Translations under genes and position numbers: made by a program
In this document: positions 49,141-58,924 of the stretch, in pieces
Layout: each line of letters begins with the position of its first letter
How positions within the stretch are numbered: the stretch's first letter is position 1
Source: Trileptium ribeirensis
Lineage: Eukaryota > Nematoda > Enoplea > Enoplida > Thoracostomopsidae
DNA length: 64,000 bases
NCBI GenBank assembly: GCA_030248225.1
Contig: JASANE010017431.1
Span: 1-64,000, forward strand
Direction of reading: 5' to 3'
Notes under the pieces: model-generated
What the model saw: only the letters and a program-made list of their open reading frames with translations
Told to the model about the DNA's origin: nothing
Databases searched by the model: none

Positions 49141-49565
49141 TGCGGCGTTTACGTTGTAAACGACCCCCATGTGCAAGATTTATCCACAAATAGTGTCTCT
49201 TCCACCATCAATTATATGGTGTCTTGAACACCATAGTGTTTCTGATGGTAATTTCAGATAGTATACATAGGTAGTGTAGTGTCGATAATAGTATGGTGTA
49301 GACTACACCATATATTTTATATGGTTTTAGCTACACCATGCTGTTATTTACACGCAATATATAATGGGTTTGTGTATGTTGCCTTTGACACTGTCAGCAA
49401 AAAACAATAAGTAGATTAAGACACTATAGCTACGCTGATGGCGCCTCATACACCATCTATTGCACTATATAGTGTAGGTATATATCGTATACCACTGGAT
49501 GGTGTGGTACAGACCATTGTGGGACAAAATTTTCACATGGGGTCCTTTATACCGTAAACGCCGCA
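49141..49565. mobile_element. TGCGGCGTTTACG MITE (425 bp)
   Basis: TIRs TGCGGCGTTTACGTTGTAAA at left and the complement-like TATACCGTAAACGCCGCA at right, paired imperfectly over about 34 bp up to GACCCCCATGTG/CACATGGGGTC. Flanked by TAT on both sides. The interior carries many ACACCAT / ATGGTGT motifs in both orientations. Confidence 0.88.
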
Positions 49566-51910
49566 TATATCGTATTATAAACTATTTGATGATAACACTA
49601 ACAAATGGGTGTCAATGTTAAATGATCGAATTCCATTATCATATTTTGAACCTAATTTAACCCTGAATCTAAAGATTGTCTTGTGACCTTGTAAAAGGAG
49701 TAATACAAGGTAACAATTCTACGATGTAACATGCAAAATGCATATATTTATTCATGTAAAACTTTGGAAACAATGTTTCAAAACTTAAGTCAATGTTCGC
49801 TATGTGTTTCAAAATACGTTTTAATGCTAATACCTTTGTCACACAGGTTTTTCAGAACTCTAACCGTTATAATAGCCACAAAAACATATGCCGACTGCCA
49901 ACGTATCGAGGAAAGCATATAAAGATATATATCACAGTCTAGTCTATAAAGTTGAACAAAGCGACTTCATTATCAAAAAATATATTATGATAACAATACA
50001 AGCCTGGCTTACACATGATTATTGTTTCGTTTTTTCAGAGAGTATATATCAGCATTATACAGGTTTGTTCAATGTATAAAAAACATTTGCCATGGAATAC
50101 ATTGAAGTGTGGAAATTTTTAAATGCCAATTTCAGACATAGGTATTCAACCAAAGCACACATTAATTGTATTTATAAAAAGTATAACAAATTTTAATATA
50201 AAAATCTCAAGCAGAAAACTGAATTGGTCTACCCTATTTTAACCACTATATATACAGCATACATGCTCATAGAAGGTATTATCCACCTGAGGTGCCAGAT
50301 CCCTCCCCTCGGTGCGATGTGCCGTTCCCAGGTCAACCTATCACCATCCCTCCCTCGGGCCACAGATAATTCTACCCGTGTCAAACACATAGGCACCAAG
50401 GCTGCCTCTGACCGGCTAATTCCGTACTAGGCAGGTCAAAGTTTAACCCCCATCCCCGGCGGCCATGGCTACATCCTTAGAACTTCAGTCTTTAAGCATG
50501 CATGATATACAAACTATCGTAAATATCAAAATATTTTACCAGATTTCATTGAACTATTTTAAATCCCTGTAACTCACAGGCAATGCCATGCCTTTACTGC
50601 CATTTAGTGTATTGATACTTTACTAAATAAAATAAGACCCTTAACGCGGCTTATATTTTAGCAGTTAGCATGTGTTTTTGTTTTTAACAGCTTTTTTGCT
50701 ATAACAGTTACGCTTCTGAAAAACCTTGTGTGACAGCGGTATTAGTATTTAAACGTATTTGGAAACACGTAGCAAACATCAACTTAAACTTTGTTAACAT
50801 TGTTTTCAAAATTTTACATGAATAAACATATGCATTTTACATATTACGTCGTAGCATTGTTACCTTATATTTACATATATTTCAAAAAATTTAGAATAGG
50901 AATTAGGCAGGTAAGGTTGCCCATTTTTGGTTAGGGGGTGGAAATACAGTTACAGCTAGTCGAATAGACGCGTTCTGTTTCCCCATAGCTCCGTGGGGGT
51001 ACAATCACAATAATAGGGGAATTTGAAAGGTGCTTCTTACTTTGGCCCACTGAAGGATACAAACCGAATCCGCCTTAGCGAAATGCTGTAACAATATTTT
51101 CGTCTTTCTCAAACTTTTCATTCATACGTTGTATCAAATACGAAAGGAGCCATAAATGCAAATTGGTTAACGATATGCTTGATAAATTCTGTAAGATAAT
51201 GGATATATAACTATTATGGGTTCAGTTTTAGTCTAGGCTGTCGTTGTCGTCGAATCGCTCTGCAAAACCACCAATCGACTTGCTGTTTAAAGACTAGGGG
51301 TAGGTTTCACTTCGACGCGTGAATATTAAATAAATATATTAGGTCATAAAATAGGAAACCCACTAATTTAACCCGTAAATATTAAAACAATTTCTAAAGA
51401 TCCATACAGTTGCGCTATTATAAAAGTGTAATTATGCAACGAATCGCAAAAAATGGTGGCCATTTCTAGAAGCAACAATATCTCTTTAAGACATACCAAA
51501 TTTTAATTGAATTAGGTGAATGGATGCGTAGCAAAGTAAGTTCATATGTAGATCAAAAATGCTAAAATCAGGTAATGCCACTTAATTCTATCAATTACTC
51601 AAAAACTCTTTCTTTCTCAAATTTAAAAATGCATTACTGTATTTGACTATTTGAATGGCGAGTAGTTTTTGACGGAAGGCTGTTTTAGACCCATTGGGAT
51701 CTCATTTGGATCCATCGGAGAAACCACTCCCACCAGCCGCTGGTGAGTTGTGATTATCGCCAAGTGTATTATCAAGTATTTACACTAGCAATGTGTACTT
51801 TAATTAAATGATACAAGGTACATTTGCTAATTCTAATTGGGAATACCAAAAAGTGAATAAAAATACAACCTATTCTGGTGTGATATATATATATTATTGG
51901 TCAGTATATC
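49566..51910. other. No gene seen
   Basis: AT-rich. 50,280-50,470 is a GC-rich patch (CACCTGAGGTGCCAGATCCC, CCCGGCGGCCATGGCTACAT) that is probably a retroelement fragment. A frame after TTGTCACACAG at about 49,847 (VFQNSNRYNSHKNICRLPTY) ends in a stop after about 31 codons; possible but unsupported exon. Confidence 0.4.
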
Positions 51911-52052
51911 AATCAACATTAGCTACTTTTAATATGATATGGTCAGCTCGGTTTGGCTTCGCTCGCAACCGAAAAATTAGCAGAGCCTCGGATCCAACTT
52001 CTTGTTTCTTCCAAAGACTGGTGGACAAAAGTAATCAACATTAGCTACTTTT
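51911..52052. repeat. Isolated 122-bp satellite unit
   Basis: One full unit and about 20 bp of a second, matching the array at 56.43-57.15 kb (AATATGATATGGTCAGCTCG, AAAAATTAGCAGAGCCTCGG, CTTGTTTCTTCCAAAGAC). Immediately followed by TGTAACAGCCCGAAATTTTA. Confidence 0.93.
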
Positions 52053-52154
52053 GTAACAGCCCGAAATTTTAGGGATTTCAACAAGACATCTGAATCGGGA
52101 AAATCAACTAAGATCAAAAGTTTGGAAAATGGGTATGACGGGCGATCGGATACC

Positions 52155-52254
52155 GGTGGAGCGTGACTTGGATACTATATTGTGTATCGTTCGTTGCTGT
52201 TATAAAAATAAAGATGTACTATAATTGTGATTTGTCATATCGTCACGCTCCACC
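52155..52254. repeat. 13-bp perfect inverted repeat, 100-bp span
   Basis: GGTGGAGCGTGAC at 52155-52167 and GTCACGCTCCACC at 52242-52254. Could be the ends of a very short element or part of a larger LTR beginning TGTAACAGCCC at 52052. Confidence 0.7.
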
Positions 52255-53479
52255 CGCCCGAGGTGCACGGGGTGATTTTGGCATCACAACGGAATAATAG
52301 GACTCCCAACTGGAGGTATCCGGTCGACCCATAAAGGATGATTTCATGCTGTTATATATGTCTATATATATATTGATAATGTGTTGCGCTGGAAATCTTG
52401 CTTTATTTTATTTTTATGGTAATACTGCGTGCCAGGATGGGTTGGGGGCGTTGTGCAGAATCTTTACCAAAAGGCAAACGGAATTTTTGTTGGCATTCGG
52501 ACCGTAAGGACCTATCCTGGCATGCAGCGACGGTTTAAATGGATCAGGGAGCGAAACAAGATATAAAATCTACGAGAAAGAAAAGTGACAAATTTATCCG
52601 AAATATTCAATTGTGGGGGTCTTTTTGAAATACAAAATTTTAATAGTTTCCGATTCCTAAGGCCAGGTAGACTTACTACGCTACCAACAGGGCCTCCCAA
52701 GGTTTCCAAATTTCGCGTGCGGGTCAACTTATTCCCCGCTCGTCACTACTTGGGAACCCCTAACTAAGCGTTTAAACACCCAATTTTCAACGACCTAAAT
52801 CTCAGTCAAAATAACCAAAACTCCCCAATTTTTCGATCCCCACACCTTCAGAGGGTCTTACCCTAACTATCTTACCGAAAACCGGGACTACCTAACTTAA
52901 CCGGTCCGAGCAGGACCTTGATAACCCTCCCGGGACACCAAAATTGCTCACAAAATGGCCTCTAACAGGCCACCCATTGGTCCTACACTAAAAATTCCAC
53001 TTTTATCAGTAGGCGACCAGCCAGGGCATGAACCCGGTCCCACCCCCGGCCGCCTACCGTTTTCCGTTGATCCGCTATCATAGGAAACGTGGTAGAATCT
53101 TGATACAAATCCGGCGCCCTGGGCGCTCGTATATTTTGCCGTCTCAAAATTGTCGCGCCGGCCAGCGCGAGGTTTTTCTTTTGTTGGCACTCGTCGGCCA
53201 CCCTGTAGTTAAGTTGTTATTATTGCCGGCGGCTTTCTGTGGGCTTGTGTAAATGGACATCGCTCTGACATACATAGCTTTAACTTTGCCCGCCAGCTCA
53301 GCGTATTCGTACATGTACATTGGTGTTGTTACTATATATATATATATGGTTGTGTTGATAAGCTGCAGCGGCTAGTTATATTAGTGTAATTTTGAAAGTT
53401 TTATGCCACCCGCGCTTGTGCTCTCGACTCTATTGATTTTAAAATTTGCTGGTTTTGGGACTTTAAAGTGGTCTAGCAA

Positions 53480-53690
53480 AGAAAGGGGGGCACAATAGGG
53501 GTATATAAGGAGAAGGCCCGACGCAGCGTCGGAGCCAGTCGAGCGTTAGCACAGACCAAGTGGTCTGTTTTTCTTTGTAAGGATGCACCATGCTCCCGTA
53601 AGTGCAGTCCCAATAAACCAATAAAGTTGCACGCTGAAGGGTCCTCAAAAATTTAAAGTCTCGACTGGTTCCCCGCTCGCCGGGTCGCCA
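53480..53690 (+). promoter_or_regulatory. LTR-like core: TATA, double poly(A) signal, primer-site-like segment
   Basis: GTATATAAGG at 53501-53510, a GC-rich leader, overlapping AATAAA signals at 53612 and 53620, then TGGTTCCCCGCTCGCCGGGT starting at 53666. Promoter, R, poly(A), short U5 and a TGG-initiated primer site are arranged as in an LTR retrotransposon 5' end. No gag or pol ORF follows and I did not find the second LTR, so this may be a solo or non-autonomous element. Confidence 0.4.
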
Positions 53691-55780
53691 TTTTTAGACC
53701 TGGGGGCGAAATTTTTATTAGTAATGTGAAAGGGGCAGGAGGAATACACATGGGGAAGGGGGAAGGACATCGGGACACGGGAGGGGTAAGGCGTTGAAGC
53801 AAAGTGTTCTTAGGAATAAAAATTTTCAGTAGCGTGTTGACCTGGAGGCAGCCGCTCAGGCAGGAGTGAGTTGAACATTAATAAGGATCCGCGCTAGGCT
53901 TCCCATCAAATTTCGAGCCTTGATCCCTGAGCGTTTCAGCAATTCGTTCTCCGTAAGGTCGTTTTAGAAAACCCAGTCTTCCAGGCCGTTTTAGACACGG
54001 TAGAAGACTGTAACAATTTTCATCAAACAGTTTACGATCCCGCCACAAATTGGCACTATAAAACAATTCTGATTTTTCCAATGACCTTCAAGGGGCAATG
54101 GAGCTTCTTTCGATCGGTGCTCCTTCCGTGCTCGCTTTCGAAGTCGTAGCTTGAGCCGAGCTTAAGTCATAGGAAAATATATAAGAACTACTCCAGGTCG
54201 CACGACTTAAAGACCCAGTTATTGGGTAAACAGAGCAAGCGGTCCGCTCGGGACGGACGCAGTCATTTGCACGCGTGGAGCATGTTGAAAGAAATTAAGG
54301 ACGGAACCCCTGACGCTAGTCCCCGAAATTCGAGCTTCTACTCTGAGATTCGTTCCGCTCCGAACAAAATTTTAGTCAATTAACCCCAAAAATCCAGACG
54401 GGTCTCAGGCCGTTTTAGACACGGTAGAGCACCCCGTCACGCATTTTACAATGTAACAACTATCGGTGAGTCGATACGGCCGCTCCACAGGGAGCTACGT
54501 ATCAGGACCTCTCGTGTGTTGTTTCCCCTCTCCTCACGATTTTGCAAACCTATTAGTCTAACAATACAGGGGTATCCGAAGTGTTTTAAAACCTAAAACG
54601 TCACTGCTTTTCTTTGGTTCTCAAACTAGGCATTTCGTTGGGGGCACGGCAGCACGCGTCATATTTGTGCTTGCAAATGACTGCGGACCCCCATCCAAAT
54701 CAAACACACTCATAGGGACGAATTACCAGATTGTGAAGGGAGACGGAGTCAGCTGCGATGGATAGCTGAACGGAATTTTGTGTAGATTCTTGTGATCGCA
54801 CCCGTTATGCGGCGTTCACGTTATAATGTCCCCGCTGTTTGGAACTTTTGACCCCCTGTAGTCGCGACCCTACCGTACAGACAGTCAGGGTGACACCCAT
54901 ACTGTATATCAAATGCCGAGGGTGTACGACACACCCTTAGCTACTACATTTTTTCTAGACAGTGTCGTACACACCCTTAGCTACCGATTTGGCGCGAATT
55001 AACTATAACGGACACTGTCTGTAGCTAGTGCGGTTTATTAGTCAACTGTTCTGTGGAGTTTTTCCTAAATTCTCGATATTTGTATCTAGCCCATATGAAC
55101 ATTGCTCAAATAATTCCGAACACTGTCAATAAAACTGCCAGAAGACACGGTGTGCCTGACACTGTCGGTGAGCGGTAATACGCGTAACTAGCTACCGTTG
55201 AAAAAATTTATTAAAAACATGGGGGTGTCTAAGACACCCTGTTGTCAACAGTGTGTCTGACACAGTGTGGGGTACATAGGTTCCAAACGTTGGGGACATT
55301 ATAACGTGAACGCCGCATTAGTCGAGCGATGGCCCTGAGAAGGATACGAATCAATTGCCTCCCCAAGCTTTTCTGTAAAAGGAAAATTTATAGGCGCGGA
55401 CCCGTAAACCGTTTTAGACACGGTGGGTTCCCGTTATAGCGCCCTGTTTTCATGTCATACTGCGTATTCAAAATTGTTAAAAGGCAACAAAGTCCGGGAG
55501 ACGCGGCAGCGTCTTCCCCTTTTGACAAATGCCCGCGTTTTTAACCTGAACCCGGCGCGCGCAGATTTCTGATTACAAATCTTCAATGAAAGTAATCCGC
55601 AGCTGACATCCGGGCTCAGTGAAAAGACCCTCGAGTGAAGCGAAAATGGAACAAAGGAGAGAGGGTTTTAACGACAGGGGCTTAGGGCGTATCTCACATG
55701 CGCATTCAACGAGGGATCAGTCAGTCCTTGGGAGCCGTGTCGGTTAGGATTCACATCACGCTGTACATACATATATAGAT
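53691..55780. other. Non-coding region with three CCGTTTTAGACACGGT motifs
   Basis: GC-richer than the surroundings and without a credible ORF. Perfect copies of CCGTTTTAGACACGGT lie at 53986-54001, 54410-54425 and 55409-55424; the first two also share the flanks CAGG and AGA. A fourth, partial GTCGTTTTAGA is at about 53959. The sequence is interrupted by the MITE at 54808. It could be the interior of a non-autonomous LTR element started by the 53.5-kb core. Confidence 0.6.
54808..55317. mobile_element. TGCGGCGTTCACG MITE (510 bp), intact
   Basis: Perfect TIRs of at least 26 bp (TGCGGCGTTCACGTTATAAT, then GTCCCC, and its complement at the right end), flanked by TTA at 54805-54807 and 55318-55320. 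Interior is a mosaic of GACACTGTC, GTGTCTGACAC, GTGTCTAAGACAC and ACACCCTTAGCTA motifs in both orientations. No transposase. Inserted within the CCGTTTTAGACACGGT-bearing region. Confidence 0.95.
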
Positions 55781-56430
55781 GAATGTAACAAGGGTACACT
55801 ACGTGGTGCCCGCCATTGCTGGTTTCTTTACATACTTCGTGTGCATTTATATCTGTACGAATGCCTATGTGTTACTTGAATAAAAGGTTAGAATGTTCGA
55901 TGAATCCCTCGGCGATATGTTTCAACCCAATAATTGTTGGATAAGTAGGAGTCCTCTCCGGTCAAACAAATATAATTAATTGGTCGCACCACTTGGTGAC
56001 ACTCGGAGTTGCAAATAAATACACACTCTCGACGAGCAACTAAAATCATATTTTTCCGTAGGATCACCAACCGGTGAGGCATTGCTCCTTTGGAAGGCGG
56101 CAATGTTGTTGGAGAAAATATAAGGAAACCCACCTCCAATAAGGATTCGAACAGGATTGAGGGAAAGGCGAGTCAGCCCTATTACCTGTGAGCAGGCTTA
56201 GGGGTTGACTCTCCCTCAGGGGGACCTGCATACCACTAGATACGTGGGCCAAAATAGGGGCCAGGCCGAACACCCTGGTTAACCCGCCGGCAGCCTACTA
56301 AGCTAAGCGGTTCCCCTGGGTCATCGCATAGATCACCAGGGAGTCGTGGAAGCCGGGGTTGTCCGGGCACCACACGCCAAGAAAAGTGGTGGTGCAGCTG
56401 GGATCCCTTAGGGCCAGAACTGGTCCTAGT
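55781..56430. other. Repeat-like GC-rich segment, no gene
   Basis: 56,050-56,420 is GC-rich (GGAAACCCACCTCCAATAAG, CTCCCTCAGGGGGACCTG, GGTGGTGCAGCTGGGATCCC) and looks like a retroelement 5' region. Antisense ORFs at 55,888-56,273 have no further support. Confidence 0.4.
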
Positions 56431-57149
56431 ACACTTTTAATATGATATGGTCAGCTTGGTTTGGCTCGGCTCGCAACGGAAAAATTAGCAGAGCCTCGGA
56501 TCCAACTTCTTGTTTCTTCCAAAGACTTGTGGACAAAAGTAATCAGCATTAGCTACTTTTAATATGATATAGTCAGCTTGGTTTGGCTCGGCTCGCAACG
56601 GAAAAATTAGCAGAGCTTCGGATCCAACTTCTTGTTTCTTCCAAAGACTTGTGGACAAAAGTAATCAACATTAGCTACTTTTAATATGATATAGTCAGCT
56701 TGGTTTGGCTCGGCTCGCAACGGAAAAATTAGCAGAGCCTCGGATTCAACTTCTTGTTTCTTCCAAAGACTTGTGGACAAAAGTAATCAACATTAGCTAC
56801 TTTTAATATGATATAGTCAGCTTGGTTTGGCTCGGCTCGCAACGGAAAAATTAGCAGAGCCTCGGATCCAACTTCTTGTTTCTTCCAAAGCCTTGTGGAC
56901 AAAAGTAATCAACATTAGCTACTTTTAATATGATATGGTCAGCTCGGTTTGGCTTCGCTCGCAACGGAAAAATTAGCAGAGCTCGGATCCAACTTCTTGT
57001 TTCTTCCAAAGACTTGTGGACAAAAGTAATCAACATTAGCTACTTTTAATATGATATAGTCAGCTTGGTTTGGCTCGGCTCGCAACGGAAAAATTAGCAG
57101 AGCCTCGGATCAACTTCTTGTTTCTACCAAAGACTTGTGGACAAAAGTA
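56431..57149. repeat. 122-bp satellite array, six copies
   Basis: Landmark AATATGATAT starts at 56439, 56561, 56683, 56805, 56927 and 57048, so the period is 122 bp (one copy 121). Units are about 97% alike by eye. Ends with a variant CTACCAAAGACTTGTGGACA AAAGTAGGTG edge. Confidence 0.96.
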
Positions 57150-57533
57150 GGTGAGTGTACTGATATGAATAGTAACACATCTACTGTCCAAGACTTTAAA
57201 TGTTGTCTGCGACCTACAGGGCATTAACGTGTCCTATAAAGCAGCCTGACACATTCTCGTCAGATTCCTATTGCGAATTTGGAGCAATCGTTGTCAAACA
57301 TTTGTGGTGGTGCGGTAAGTTTATAGTTCGTACGACTGTATCTAGTGCCTCTTTCACAGTGATATATTTTAGATTCTATCGCAAGTATGGTTTCAAAAAC
57401 GCACATAAAACATAAAGGCACTGTTTTTTCATTTGCAGGTATACTGTACAGTATTTTATACTTCATACTAGGGTTGTGGTTTATTATTAAGAAGCAGTCA
57501 ATACTAAAGTTAAATATCGATACGCTAACAATT

Positions 57534-58120
57534 CCGTTATCTCCCCTCCCAGCCGGAATTTTGTCAATTTTGATGATACAGGCGCGATCTTGGTACCATT
57601 CGACTCAGCTCGACGACATTTTATCCACATCCCTGACATTTTTTCGATTTTTTTGAGGTGCCAATGGAATTCCAAATTTTTTCTTCGGAATATGGTCATG
57701 TTTGGTACGGTTTGATGTGAGAAATCTACTGGCATATAGTATATTGAAATCTACGTTACCGTTAGAAAGTTATGAGAGCCAAGTAATCCTGAGGAGCGGA
57801 AATCAAATGCAGGCCATGTCGTTCTCGTTTATACTAAGCCTAAGCCTTAGTACCGCCACTCAGGGTACTTGGGTCCTCATAAGTTTCTAACGGTGGCGTA
57901 AATTTTAATACCAGTAGGGTTTCTCTCAACAAGGCGAGTCGAACGGTACCCAACATGACCATATTCCGAAGAAAAAAATTTTGGAATCCAAAGGTGGACT
58001 ACTGGGACCTCAAAAAATAAAAAAAATTTTGTCAGCGATGTAGTAAAATGAGTATATTCTGAATCGCCTCATCGCGCCTGTATCTTCAAAATTGAGGAAA
58101 TTATGGCGGAGGTGATAACG
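57534..58120. repeat. Large fold-back element, arms about 266 bp, spacer about 53 bp
   Basis: Left arm 57534-57799 pairs with right arm 57853-58120. Examples: GATACAGGCGCGAT with ATCGCGCCTGTATC; CTTCGGAATATGGTCATGTT with AACATGACCATATTCCGAAG; CCGTTAGAAAGTTATGAGAG with CTCATAAGTTTCTAACGG. The spacer (ATGCAGGCCATGTCGTTCTC, ACTAAGCCTAAGCC) matches the interior of the GGCC/CCTAAAGG MITEs. Confidence 0.9.
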
Positions 58121-58834
58121 CAAAAGACCCCAAATTTTAAATATATATTACTGCTGCAATGTTGATATTTGTCGCCTCAAGTTTTGTCGAAACACTTTTT
58201 AAGCATTTCATGGCGGTAAAAACCTGTGATGCAAAAAGTTATACAAAGCTTATGCTAAAATTTTAGCTTAAGTTATTAAGCCTTTGAAGTTTAGTATTGT
58301 AACCAGGAGAGTATATATACTATGTACTCAAAATACTTCCCATGAAATTATAATAAGTTTTCTTGATTTTTGCACCACCAGATATTCTTTTAAAATTCGA
58401 AGGATTCCGGATATCCTTGAAATTTCAATGAATTGTCCTTTAAAGAATTATCTTATTAAGAATTATTTTTGAGATTTCAAATAATTCTTTGAATATTAAA
58501 AGAATATCTGATGATGTAAAAATCGAAGAAACTTCTTTTAATAAATGTATAGAAACGTATTTTCAGGATAGTGTTCATAGTTTAGGCAATTCAACATCTA
58601 ATTTGTGCGAGAAGTTATAAAAACAGTTTTTGTTGTGAATCGGTTGTTCCCGCTCTATATTAGATGTACGTTCCAAATTCTAAAAATTCAAATTTGTGCT
58701 TCTTATTCTTGAAATTAACCTAAAATTAATTCACGGTATATTTGACGTGGTAATCGTAATATTTTCTTTCTGTACAATAGCCTACATGAAAATACATATG
58801 TTACAGACGGTTTTAATTGCCGCGTATATTTGAT

Positions 58835-58924
58835 TTACAAACGAGTGTCGTGTTGATCAGGAAACGGTATCAGTAAGTCGGGTGGTGGCGGATGGTAAGG
58901 CGAAATTGTTTGATAATCGTCATC
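58835..58924 (-). CDS. Terminal exon of the receptor-like gene
   Basis: Acceptor TTAATATTACAG, 29 codons and TAA. Encodes DDDYQTISPYHPPPPDLLIP, then FPDQHDTRL. The Pro run and Tyr could recruit SH3, WW or SH2 proteins; the last three residues fit a class I PDZ ligand. Confidence 0.78.
   Translation of the reverse strand, partial: DDDYQTISPYHPPPPDLLIPFPDQHDTRL

Noticed and set aside
57275..57410. Short exon-like pieces, one reading QVWFQKRT like a homeodomain helix
   Set aside because: Only a few residues, stops at once, and the invariant Asn of the homeodomain helix is Lys; no rest of the domain nearby.
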